From an uncultured Lachnospiraceae bacterium (GTDB lineage Bacteria; Bacillota; Clostridia; Lachnospirales; Lachnospiraceae), in assembly GCA_900317505.1 (NCBI GenBank), contig ONHB01000022.1, positions 1-50,839 on the forward strand: a stretch of DNA of 50,839 bases, read 5' to 3'. Shown piece after piece: positions 8,809-16,059 of this stretch (position 1 is the first letter of the stretch; each line of letters opens with the position of its first letter). A model generated the notes under the pieces. It was not told where the DNA came from, did not search any database, and was given only the letters and a program-made list of their open reading frames with translations. The translations under genes and the position numbers were made by a program.

Positions 8809-9960
8809 ATGACACTAAATGAAAAAGCTTTGAAGCTCCATGAAGAATGGCAGGGAAAAATTGAAACAACCGCCAAATCTTCCGTTAATTCCAGAGAAGA
8901 TTTAGCACTGGCTTACACTCCCGGCGTTGCAGAGCCCTGCAAGGTTATCGCAAAGGATCCGGAGGCCGTTTACAAATACACCATGAAAGCCAATACCGTT
9001 GCTGTAGTATCAGACGGCAGTGCTGTCTTGGGACTTGGTAATATCGGTGCCAAAGCCGCTATGCCTGTTATGGAAGGAAAAGCTGTTTTATTCAAGGAAT
9101 TTGGTGGTGTAAATGCAGTTCCGATCTGTCTTGATACACAGGATACCGAAGAAATCATCAAAACCGTTACCTATCTGGCTCCCGGATTTGGCGGTATCAA
9201 CTTGGAGGACATCTCCGCTCCCCGTTGTTTTGAGATCGAAGAGCGTTTAAAAAAGACACTGGACATTCCGGTATTCCATGATGACCAGCATGGTACTGCG
9301 ATCGTTGTACTGGCTGCCATTATCAATGCTTTAAAAATTGTCAAGAAAGATAAAGAAGAAGTCCGCGTCGTTGTAAACGGTGCCGGTTCTGCCGGAATTG
9401 CCATTACCAAGCTGTTATTAAATTATGGCATCAAATACGTTACCATGTGCGATATCCGCGGAATTATCGCAAAAGGCGCTGAAGGTTTAAACTGGATGCA
9501 GGAAAAAATGCTGGAGGTTACCAATCTGGAAAACAAGACCGGTACTCTTACCGATGCATTGACCGGTGCAGATATCTTTATCGGTGTTTCTGCTCCCAAC
9601 ATCCTCAAACCGGAAATGATCAAAGTTATGGCAAAAGATCCGATCATATTTGCAATGGCTAACCCGGTTCCTGAAATCATGCCCGATGTAGCAAAAGCAG
9701 CCGGTGCCAAAATCGTAGGTACCGGACGAAGCGATTTTCCGAACCAGATCAACAATGTCATCGCTTTCCCCGGTATTTTCAAAGGTGCTCTGGAAGGCCG
9801 TGCCACACAGATTACCGAAGAAATGAAACTGGCTGCTGCATTAGCATTGGCTAATCTTGTTCCGGATGATGAATTAAATGAAGACAATATCATGCCGGAA
9901 GCATTCAATCCGGTTGTAGCTGATACCGTTGCAAAGGCTGTTAAATCCCACATAAAATAA
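8809..9960 (+). CDS. NAD(P)-dependent malic enzyme (oxaloacetate-decarboxylating)
   Basis: A 383-residue, single-domain bacterial malic enzyme that converts malate to pyruvate and CO2 with reduction of NAD(P). Features in order: YTPGVAEPC (about residues 36-44), the catalytic lysine region with AMPVMEGKAVLFKEF, the metal-binding VFHDDQHGTA (about residue 160), the Rossmann loop NGAGSAGIA, and the ASGR-like GTGRSDFPNQINN near residue 305. Length is normal and no residue appears to be missing. AAGGA precedes the ATG. It stands alone between two repeat copies, on the opposite strand to its left neighbour, and is probably monocistronic. Confidence 0.96.
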   Translation: MTLNEKALKLHEEWQGKIETTAKSSVNSREDLALAYTPGVAEPCKVIAKDPEAVYKYTMKANTVAVVSDGSAVLGLGNIGAKAAMPVMEGKAVLFKEFGGVNAVPICLDTQDTEEIIKTVTYLAPGFGGINLEDISAPRCFEIEERLKKTLDIPVFHDDQHGTAIVVLAAIINALKIVKKDKEEVRVVVNGAGSAGIAITKLLLNYGIKYVTMCDIRGIIAKGAEGLNWMQEKMLEVTNLENKTGTLTDALTGADIFIGVSAPNILKPEMIKVMAKDPIIFAMANPVPEIMPDVAKAAGAKIVGTGRSDFPNQINNVIAFPGIFKGALEGRATQITEEMKLAAALALANLVPDDELNEDNIMPEAFNPVVADTVAKAVKSHIK

Positions 9961-9962
9961 TC

Positions 9963-10106
9963 TGATATCAGGGTCAAAAAGTCGTTCGTGCTTACACAAT
10001 AAGATTTTTAAGCTTTGGACCCGCCAAACATGAAAAATATTGTATCCACTCAGCTGTCGTTGTACAAAACTGAGTGGATATCCATTTACAGACATATCTG
10101 ATATCA
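9963..10106. repeat. Modular hairpin repeat, copy B (different second module)
   Basis: Bounded on both sides by TGATATCA (9963-9970 and 10099-10106). The first half (through GACCCGCCAAACATGA) matches copies A and C in reverse orientation, including a now imperfect AAAGTC hairpin. The second half is unrelated to that of A and C: it holds its own hairpin with perfect 11-base arms TATCCACTCAG / CTGAGTGGATA. It begins two bases after the malic enzyme stop, so it lies in the 3' untranslated region and could serve as the transcript end. Confidence 0.8.
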
Positions 10107-10140
10107 TTTTTAAATAAAAGAATCGTAGGTTTACATAATT

Positions 10141-10659
10141 ATGACTCAGGAACCCATGACATTATATAAATTGATCATTTTATACATGCTGGACCGTGCA
10201 ACCCTTCCCCTTACCAAGGCGCAGATCGATAACTTTGTACTGGAGAAGGAATACACCAACTATCTGACACTCCAGCAGGCTATTGCGGAGTTGTGTGATA
10301 TCCAGCTGATCACAACAGAAACCTTTCACAACCGCACCCAACTTATGTTAACCGAAGAAGGGAAGGCTACCATCTCACTTTTTCACAAACAGATCTCCGA
10401 TGCCATCAAGCAGGAGATCAACGATTATCTGAAAGAAAATGCGGTAGAACTTCGCAATGAAGTCTCTGTTACCGGTCAATACAACAAGGTTTCCAGCAAA
10501 TCCTATGAAACCACCCTGCGTGCCACAGAGCGCGGCGATCTTCTTTTAGAGCTGAAATTATCTGTTCCGGACGAAAAAACTGCCACTGCAGTTTGTGAAC
10601 AGTGGCAGAAAAAAAACGAAGATATTTACGCATTAATCATGCGGGAGCTTTTTGGCTAA
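10141..10659 (+). CDS. DUF4364 family protein, winged-helix-like
   Basis: A 172-residue soluble protein of the DUF4364 family found in Clostridia. The N-terminal 80 residues (LYKLIILYMLDRATLPLT, AQIDNFVLEKEYTNYLTLQQAI) have the pattern of a winged-helix domain like that of PadR or MarR-type regulators. The C-terminal half is a predicted mixed alpha/beta domain. Function is not established; a regulatory role is inference. Its 3' end overlaps that of the convergent membrane-protein gene by 27 bases. It lies 34 bases after repeat copy B, so the repeat occupies most of its upstream region. Confidence 0.85.
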   Translation: MTQEPMTLYKLIILYMLDRATLPLTKAQIDNFVLEKEYTNYLTLQQAIAELCDIQLITTETFHNRTQLMLTEEGKATISLFHKQISDAIKQEINDYLKENAVELRNEVSVTGQYNKVSSKSYETTLRATERGDLLLELKLSVPDEKTATAVCEQWQKKNEDIYALIMRELFG

Positions 10660-11337
10660 TACCATCAGCCCTCCAAACATCCAGAGATTTCCGATCCCCA
10701 GCCATGCACAGTAAACAGCATTGGCCCAGGCATGATTTCCAGACAGGCTGGCAATGACAGCTATCAAAAAGCCAAACAGGATTGAAAAGATCGCACACCA
10801 TTTGGGATAGGGTGTCATTCCTGTTGCAAAAGCCTTGATCTGTGCGATCAGAAGCACAATAAAAAATATCATAAACAGGGCAACGCCGGGCAATACAAAA
10901 TACAACATATATTTTAATATCAGGTCAGATGCAAAGCCATGTTTCATCAGAAAAACGGCTGCACAGACCGGGATGTGATAACCGCATCCGCCAAAAATGG
11001 TATATCCCAGAATACCGGAATGGTAAGTATGTGCTAACTTCATGGATTTGGAAGCGATCAGCCGATAAACACTAAAGAAGCTCAGTCCTTCCAGAGTCAT
11101 ACCGAAAAGTCCCAAAAGTGCCACAGCAAAGATTTTACCGTCGGAATGTCCGGTATATGCCGATAACAGTCTCAAAATCCCTGCAAGGCTCTCATCCTCT
11201 ACTCCCCAGCCAAGCATCATATCTCCGATAAACGACAAAAGCGCACCAAAAAATCCAATGCGAAACAGGTGTTCAATTCTTTCCCAGTCAAGCTCATTGG
11301 AAATTCCAATATCATTGTAGTGCTTTAAATTATCCAT
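10633..11337 (-). CDS. Six-helix membrane protein, function unknown
   Basis: A 234-residue protein with about six membrane segments (starting IGFFGALLSFIGDMMLGWG and ending GNLWMFGGLMVLA) after a short soluble N-terminus. I recognise no characterised family; similar uncharacterised proteins occur in Firmicutes. GAGGAGG lies upstream. The nearest ATG (before SRKM) would touch the ribosome binding site, so I choose the ATG seven codons downstream of the first possible in-frame start. It is read convergently with, and overlaps, the DUF4364 gene. The rarA terminator upstream means it needs its own promoter, which I cannot place with certainty. Confidence 0.75.
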   Translation of the reverse strand: MDNLKHYNDIGISNELDWERIEHLFRIGFFGALLSFIGDMMLGWGVEDESLAGILRLLSAYTGHSDGKIFAVALLGLFGMTLEGLSFFSVYRLIASKSMKLAHTYHSGILGYTIFGGCGYHIPVCAAVFLMKHGFASDLILKYMLYFVLPGVALFMIFFIVLLIAQIKAFATGMTPYPKWCAIFSILFGFLIAVIASLSGNHAWANAVYCAWLGIGNLWMFGGLMVLAKKLPHD

Positions 11338-11377
11338 TTTTCTGCTCATCCTCCTCACAAAATATGGTTTTCAAAAT

Positions 11378-11415
11378 TAAAAAAGCAATGATTAGTCATA
11401 TCTAACCACTGCTTT
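11378..11415 (-). terminator. Rho-independent terminator after rarA
   Basis: On the minus strand AAAGCAGTGGTTAG pairs with CTAATCATTGCTTT around a short loop and is followed by a T-run. It lies about 35 bases after the rarA stop. Confidence 0.8.
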
Positions 11416-11451
11416 ATTGTAGCCTTTCATATTCCAATTAGCAAGAAGATT

Positions 11452-12801
11452 TTAATCTTTGTCGCCTTCATTTTTATCTTCCTTGAGCCATTTCATATGG
11501 GCCTTTATCTTTTTTTCATACCCATTATCCGAGGGCTGATAAAACTCTTTTCCATTCAATTCATAGGGAAGATACTGCTGTTTGACATAGTGCTTGTCGT
11601 AATCATGGGCATACAGATATCCCACACCGTGTCCAAGCTTAGCCGCACTTTTATAATGGGCATCCTGCAAATGGGGCGGAATTGCCAGATTGCCGCTTTT
11701 TTCCACCTCTTTTGTAGCCTCAAAAACAGCCTCGCAGCTGCAGTTGCTCTTCGGTGCCGTTGCAACATAGGTAACCGCTTCTGCAAGGATGATCTGCGCT
11801 TCCGGCATACCTACACGCTCTACGGCAAGTGATGCGCTGACTGCCACATTGAGGGCATTGGGATCTGCCATTCCGACATCTTCTGCCGCACAGATCATGA
11901 TCCGGCGTGCAATAAAGGTCACGCTTTCTCCGGCATACAGCATACGCGCCAGATAATAAACTGCCGCATCCGGGTCCGAGCCTCTCATACTTTTGATAAA
12001 GGCTGACACCGTATCATAATGATTATCTCCGTTTTTATCATAGCGCACAACCCGTTTCTGGATACATTCACTGGCAACCTCCAGCGTGATGTGTATCTTG
12101 CCGTCCTCAGAGGGCTTTGTGGTCAGAACACCGAGCTCGATCGCATTTAATGCATGTCTGGCATCTCCTCCGGAAATATCCGCAAGAAACTCTGCCGCAT
12201 CATCATCGATCACGGCTCCATAAGCGCCCATTCCCTTTTTTTCATCATAAACGGCACGCTGGATCAGCTGATAAATGTCCTCTTTGGATAACGGTTTCAG
12301 TTCAAAAACCACAGACCGCGATATCAGAGCGCCATTGACTTCAAAATAGGGATTTTCCGTCGTTGCACCAATCAGCACCAGTGTACCGTCCTCAACAAAC
12401 GGAAGCAGATAATCCTGCTGCCCTTTATTAAAACGATGGATCTCGTCCACAAACAAAATCGTCCGTTTGCCGTACATGCCAAATGTGTCTTTTGCCTTCT
12501 GCACGACCTCTTCCATATCCTTTTTACCGGCAACCGTCGCGTTGATCTGCGTAAATTCGGCACTCGTGGTATTGGCAATGACCCTGGCAAGCGTCGTCTT
12601 CCCGGTTCCCGGAGGGCCATAAAAAATAACACTCCCCAGCTTGTCCGCCATAATGGCACGATATAACAGCTTGTCTTTTCCAATGATATGCTGCTGCCCT
12701 ACCACTTCATCAAGCGTTGTCGGGCGCATACGTGCAGCAAGCGGGGATTCCTTTTCCTGACTGTTTTGCCGCATATAATCAAATAAATTCATACTATCCA
12801 T
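11452..12801 (-). CDS. rarA: Replication-associated recombination protein A (MgsA/RarA AAA+ ATPase)
   Basis: A 449-residue AAA+ ATPase related to clamp loaders. Features: the LAARMRPTTLDEVVGQQHI motif near residue 20, Walker A GPPGTGKTT (about residue 60), Walker B FVDEIHRFNKGQQD, sensor 1 GATTENP, and the helical tetramerisation domain with HYDTVSAFIKSMRGSDPDAA and PLPP-like region. It acts at stalled replication forks with SSB and RecA. I choose the ATG before DSMNLF, with AGGA 9 bases upstream; the longer open frame runs back through the repeat copies and is not credible. Repeats begin about 35 bases upstream, so its promoter must lie in that gap or within the repeats. Confidence 0.95.
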   Translation of the reverse strand: MDSMNLFDYMRQNSQEKESPLAARMRPTTLDEVVGQQHIIGKDKLLYRAIMADKLGSVIFYGPPGTGKTTLARVIANTTSAEFTQINATVAGKKDMEEVVQKAKDTFGMYGKRTILFVDEIHRFNKGQQDYLLPFVEDGTLVLIGATTENPYFEVNGALISRSVVFELKPLSKEDIYQLIQRAVYDEKKGMGAYGAVIDDDAAEFLADISGGDARHALNAIELGVLTTKPSEDGKIHITLEVASECIQKRVVRYDKNGDNHYDTVSAFIKSMRGSDPDAAVYYLARMLYAGESVTFIARRIMICAAEDVGMADPNALNVAVSASLAVERVGMPEAQIILAEAVTYVATAPKSNCSCEAVFEATKEVEKSGNLAIPPHLQDAHYKSAAKLGHGVGYLYAHDYDKHYVKQQYLPYELNGKEFYQPSDNGYEKKIKAHMKWLKEDKNEGDKD

Positions 12802-12837
12802 GATTGTTAATCCTATTATTTTTGTTCCTATACTAAT

Positions 12838-12921
12838 TGTAATCTGCCGTCCGATGACTCTTTTCGTCGTTATCGCCATCGACCGGCTTTCATACTCATG
12901 TTTGGCGGGTCGACCCTGATA
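12838..12921. repeat. Partial or deleted copy of the modular repeat (copy C')
   Basis: Read on the minus strand it starts ATATCAGGGTCGACCCGCC and continues with the conserved AAACATGAG, but it lacks the AAAGTC hairpin: GGGTC is joined directly to GACCC. It is followed by a third, different second module (about 12838-12885) with weakly paired CCGGTCGATGG / CATCGGACGG-like arms. It abuts copy C and lies just upstream of rarA. Confidence 0.6.
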
Positions 12922-13090
12922 TGATATCCACGAATTGCTCCGCTGCAAAGCAGCTCCCGCAATTCTCAAACATTCGAAATCCACTGATTTACTACGTAAA
13001 TCGCTACTTTCTCATGTTTGGCGGGTCCCAAGTTCAAAAGTCTTATCGTGCAAGCACGAACGACTTTTTGACCTTTTGACCCTGATATCA
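12922..13090. repeat. Modular hairpin repeat, copy C
   Basis: A 169-base unit with the same ends (TGATATCC, TGATATCA), same three hairpins and same orientation as copy A. Differences include paired changes that keep the stems, for example the GATTTAC hairpin loop GTA versus GCA and the loop of the GCTGC/GCAGC hairpin. It sits between rarA and the polysaccharide deacetylase gene. Confidence 0.85.
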
Positions 13091-13164
13091 TAATATACGA
13101 AGTCCGTGAATCATTCAATATTTATGCCAAATTTTCACATCTTCAGACCGGCTCCTATCCAATC

Positions 13165-13869
13165 CTATTCAAACAAAATCTCATCCACCGTCACAAATTC
13201 ATACCCCTGCTTTTGCAGCTCATCCACCACTGTCAGCGCCGCCATAACGCTTGATTTATATGAATCATGCATCAGAATGATCGCATTGTCCTGTGCATTT
13301 TCTTCCACCCGGCGCACAATAGACGCCGCATCCTCACAGCACCAGTCTAAGGGATCAACCGTCCACAAAACAACAAGCATGCCTGTCATTTCCTCCAGAT
13401 TATCATCATGGCTTCCAAACGGAGGCCTGATATACTGTGGCGTTTCCCCGGTTATCTTTTCTATGACCTCATTGGTCTTTACGACCTCCCGGTTGAGCAT
13501 CACTGCATCCGCATTTTTAAGATCCGTATGATAAAACGTATGATTTCCTATCAGATGCCCTTCCTCCTGCATGCGCCTGACAAGATCCGGATAATTCTGT
13601 GCAGATTGTCCAAGTAAAAAGAACGTGGCATGAATTCCACGTTCTTTTAGTCCATCCAGAAGCATTGGTGTATAAGTTGGGTGAGGTCCGTCGTCAAAAG
13701 TAAGTGCGATCTTTTTGGTTGACATAACGTCATTTTCCGTGTCAGACTCAATCGCACTTCCACTAACCTCTTTTACCGGATCTGTTTTTTCAAAATAACC
13801 AATCGAAACAAACACCACTGTCAAAATAACTCCAAGCAGTGTCTTAAAATTTTTTAAATCGTTTTTCAC
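13165..13869 (-). CDS. Polysaccharide deacetylase (NodB domain), membrane-anchored
   Basis: A 234-residue protein with an N-terminal signal anchor (about residues 10-25) and a carbohydrate esterase 4 domain. All five motifs are visible: TFDDGP (about residue 57, catalytic Asp and metal Asp), the metal-binding HTFYH (about 110), RPPFG (about 148), WTVDPLDW (about 168) and ILMHD (about 198). Such enzymes remove acetyl groups from peptidoglycan or other cell-surface polysaccharides outside the membrane; the B. subtilis PdaB/PdaA group is the nearest type. It starts with GTG after a GGGG ribosome binding site. It looks monocistronic. The exact polymer substrate cannot be told from sequence. Confidence 0.93.
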   Translation of the reverse strand: MKNDLKNFKTLLGVILTVVFVSIGYFEKTDPVKEVSGSAIESDTENDVMSTKKIALTFDDGPHPTYTPMLLDGLKERGIHATFFLLGQSAQNYPDLVRRMQEEGHLIGNHTFYHTDLKNADAVMLNREVVKTNEVIEKITGETPQYIRPPFGSHDDNLEEMTGMLVVLWTVDPLDWCCEDAASIVRRVEENAQDNAIILMHDSYKSSVMAALTVVDELQKQGYEFVTVDEILFE

Positions 13870-13937
13870 GAATGCCCCAGAACTTTGTTTGATTTCATAT
13901 TTGATATAATATATGTATGCTTTTGCACATTATACCC

Positions 13938-14603
13938 TTAGAGTGATTCTTTGTTTCCGGTAATAAAATAATCGCAATACTCACCGCCCTTTGCTATGGT
14001 CTGCTCTCTGTGCAGTTTGCCATGCTGAAGCGTGATCATCACCTCATCAAGCTCGCAGAATAGCGGCATCAGTTCGGAAACACCCAGTTTTTCGGTATAA
14101 GCACAAATAGGACAACGGGTGATCCGGTAATAGCAGGCGCCCTCATACGGCTGTCCGACAAAATCCACCTTGAAAGAGGTCGGATACTGCTTTTCCTTTT
14201 CCGGTGTGTACCACTTTACGTAGCTTACAATGCTCTTTTTATTTTCTGCCTTGCCCTTGTCTGTATTCAGGTCCGTCCTTGCAAAATACCACTTAATATG
14301 ATAGAGGGAACGACGCATCATTTCCTGCACAACCTCCGGTGGTATCTTCTTTCCACTTGCCACATACGGAGCCACAAAAGACAGCGTAAACAGCTCGTTG
14401 TATGCCATGGGATTGTCATCACCGATATCATCTGCTTTTTCAACCAGCTCACGATAGACCTTTTTGCTCTTTTTCATAATATCTGCGGCATATGCTTTGC
14501 CGTATTTCTCTGCCAGAACCTTTTTCATAGGGCTCTTAAACATCCAAAAATAAAATCCGTTATACTTTATTTTATCTATCCTCCTGTGATTTGTTGATTG
14601 CAT
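13938..14603 (-). CDS. ATC hydrolase-like protein (L-2-amino-thiazoline-4-carboxylate hydrolase family)
   Basis: A soluble protein of about 200-220 residues resembling the L-2-amino-thiazoline-4-carboxylic acid hydrolase family, with a conserved-looking ITRCPICAYTEKLG (two Cys) and a late ELDEVMITLQHGKLHREQTI. The true substrate of most members is unknown. The start is unclear: AGGAGG lies at the very end of the upstream tetR gene, but the next in-frame ATG is 36 bases away (14543). Nine bases after AGGAGG stands an ATA (14570) exactly where the family-like KYNGFYFW stretch begins. The ATG at 14603 inside tetR is the only canonical start that keeps this stretch, and I use it here. It forms an operon with tetR. 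Confidence 0.72.
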   Translation of the reverse strand: MQSTNHRRIDKIKYNGFYFWMFKSPMKKVLAEKYGKAYAADIMKKSKKVYRELVEKADDIGDDNPMAYNELFTLSFVAPYVASGKKIPPEVVQEMMRRSLYHIKWYFARTDLNTDKGKAENKKSIVSYVKWYTPEKEKQYPTSFKVDFVGQPYEGACYYRITRCPICAYTEKLGVSELMPLFCELDEVMITLQHGKLHREQTIAKGGEYCDYFITGNKESL

Positions 14604-15198
14604 CGAAAAATGCCGTCCAGCCGCCAAAATGGTAGATCATTAACGACTTCATATATTCTTCCGCCGTTTTATAATCAGAACACTCGGTAACAATTCTGCG
14701 GTAGCTGTCAAACTGCGCGGAAATTAAAAATCCCAAAAGCTTCTCATCTACACCTGTAAATCCTGCCATTTGGAAAAATGCAATGCTTTCCTTGATCTTA
14801 CTTTGAACAATCTCCTCAAAATAATGTTCCAGACTGCTCCCTGAACTCTGACACAGAAGCAGAACCGCATCTTCATAATGATCAAAGATCAGGTGAAGGA
14901 TTGCTGAGGATTCATGCTGCATTGATGCCTTTAACCCTGCCAGAAGATCCACATCCGTTTCCGAATAATAATCTGCTCTGATATTTTGGAACATAGCCCC
15001 AATCTCATCCAGGAATGGTTTGAGCAGACATGCAAACAATTCATCCTTGGATTTGTACCTCGTCTGTATCGCTCCAACGGTAACTCCTGCTTTTTCGGCA
15101 ATTTTCCGAAGTGATGCACCTGTGTAACCTTTTTCACAAAACTCTTCCCGTGCCGAGGCTGTGATCCTGTCATCTAAAGAATGATCTCTTAATGCCAT
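14572..15198 (-). CDS. TetR/AcrR family transcriptional regulator
   Basis: A 208-residue repressor-type protein. The N-terminal HTH is clear: RITASAREEFCEKGYTGASL then RKIAEKAGVTVGAIQTRYKSK (about residues 10-52). The rest is the helical ligand-binding domain. It is the first gene of a two-gene operon with the ATC hydrolase-like gene, whose ribosome binding site overlaps its last codons. The promoter just upstream carries two copies of an 11-base palindrome directly after the -10 box, so autorepression is very likely. The inducing ligand is unknown; it may relate to the substrate of the hydrolase-like protein. Confidence 0.93.
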   Translation of the reverse strand: MALRDHSLDDRITASAREEFCEKGYTGASLRKIAEKAGVTVGAIQTRYKSKDELFACLLKPFLDEIGAMFQNIRADYYSETDVDLLAGLKASMQHESSAILHLIFDHYEDAVLLLCQSSGSSLEHYFEEIVQSKIKESIAFFQMAGFTGVDEKLLGFLISAQFDSYRRIVTECSDYKTAEEYMKSLMIYHFGGWTAFFDAINKSQEDR

Positions 15199-15219
15199 AT
15201 TATTTCCTGCCTTCTTTAA

Positions 15220-15245
15220 TTACACTGTAATCAATTACACTGTAA
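15220..15245 (-). promoter_or_regulatory. Tandem operator TTACAnTGTAA x2 for the TetR regulator
   Basis: Two identical 11-base palindromes (TTACACTGTAA on the plus strand, 15220-15230 and 15235-15245) have centres 15 bases apart and begin right at the -10 hexamer. A repressor bound here would block transcription initiation. The adjacent tetR gene is the obvious source of that protein. Confidence 0.75.
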
Positions 15246-15273
15246 TTATAGTGAAGCAGATTTCTTTTGTCAA
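15245..15273 (-). promoter_or_regulatory. Consensus sigma-A promoter of the tetR operon
   Basis: Minus-strand TTGACA, 17 bases, TATAAT: a perfect match to the vegetative consensus, about 45 bases before the tetR start. Such a strong promoter is expected where a tight repressor controls it. Confidence 0.88.
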
Positions 15274-15278
15274 GGAAT

Positions 15279-15319
15279 AAAAAAGACACCCTATAGATTT
15301 TTGATATCTATAGGATGTC
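15279..15319 (-). terminator. Rho-independent terminator after the 15385-15873 gene
   Basis: Minus strand: GACATCCTATAGAT pairs with ATCTATAGGGTGTC (one mismatch) over a short loop and is followed by TTTTTT. It insulates the tetR promoter directly downstream. Confidence 0.85.
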
Positions 15320-15384
15320 GATGTTATTTTTACTATATTTCTATACTTCATTTTTGTTGGGCTGTTCCGACATGTTTTATCTCA

Positions 15385-15873
15385 TCAGATTTTTCCAATC
15401 AATACTACAATACCGGCAACAACAAGTGCGATCACAAGATACAGGATTGTAGCTGCGCCTCGTTTGATCAATACAGATTTCCAAGGTTTGATGTACGGCA
15501 CGCCATCCATACCTTCAATGACCCAGACCTTGCTATGTGCCGCCCAGATTCTGTCAAGCACAATTCCGTCAAACCAGTTCATAACAACAAGAAACAGATA
15601 TGCCTGAAGATATGCGGTCTTAAAATCTGTCACATGGTTCCACAATGCAATAATCAGGATCAACACAACAAATATAAAGATACAGAACGGGATCATGAAA
15701 CGTTTGCCTCTCTTCATCACGGCATCCTTATCTGCCAGTCCGCGTCTTTCTGCCTCTTCGATATATTCCTTGGGATAAAAATACAGACAATTCATTCCAT
15801 TATTTCTGACTGCACATTTTACAAGCAGGATAAACAGCAGACAATATAATACATTTTGTAACAAGAGCAACAT
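15385..15873 (-). CDS. Four-helix membrane protein, function unknown
   Basis: A 162-residue protein with about four membrane segments: one at the N-terminus, two in the middle (about 60-80 and 90-105) and one at the C-terminus. The middle loop holds YFYPKEYIEEAERRGL and a WFDGIVLDRIWAAHSKVWVI stretch that recurs, as I recall it, in uncharacterised Firmicutes membrane proteins. I assign no function. GGAGG lies 9 bases before the ATG, and a good promoter and terminator frame it as a single-gene unit. Confidence 0.75.
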   Translation of the reverse strand: MLLLLQNVLYCLLFILLVKCAVRNNGMNCLYFYPKEYIEEAERRGLADKDAVMKRGKRFMIPFCIFIFVVLILIIALWNHVTDFKTAYLQAYLFLVVMNWFDGIVLDRIWAAHSKVWVIEGMDGVPYIKPWKSVLIKRGAATILYLVIALVVAGIVVLIGKI

Positions 15874-15967
15874 TTGTTACTACCTCCTTCATATTACCGG
15901 CTGCTTTGGTATGTCATTTTTCTTTATCATTCGTCAGTCATACATATTTGCCGGTTTTTCCTCGGAA

Positions 15968-15996
15968 ATTATAGTATACTAACTTCGATAATTCAA
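15968..15996 (-). promoter_or_regulatory. Promoter for the 15385-15873 membrane protein
   Basis: Minus-strand TTGAAT, 17 bases, TATAAT, about 95 bases before the start codon. Confidence 0.65.
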
Positions 15997-16059
15997 TCTT
16001 AACTCAGATTAGTTTTTGCTAACCTGTGTTTATTCCTTCTTTATAACATCCTATAGGAT

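Noticed and set aside
12802..12984. Sixty extra residues at the N-terminus of RarA
   Set aside because: The open frame runs through repeat copies and has no ribosome binding site; the RarA family begins at about the chosen ATG.
8519..13090. CRISPR array or integron cassettes made of the repeats
   Set aside because: Spacing is irregular and genes lie between copies; the hairpins do not have attC-type RYYYAAC/GTTRRRY ends and no integrase is present.
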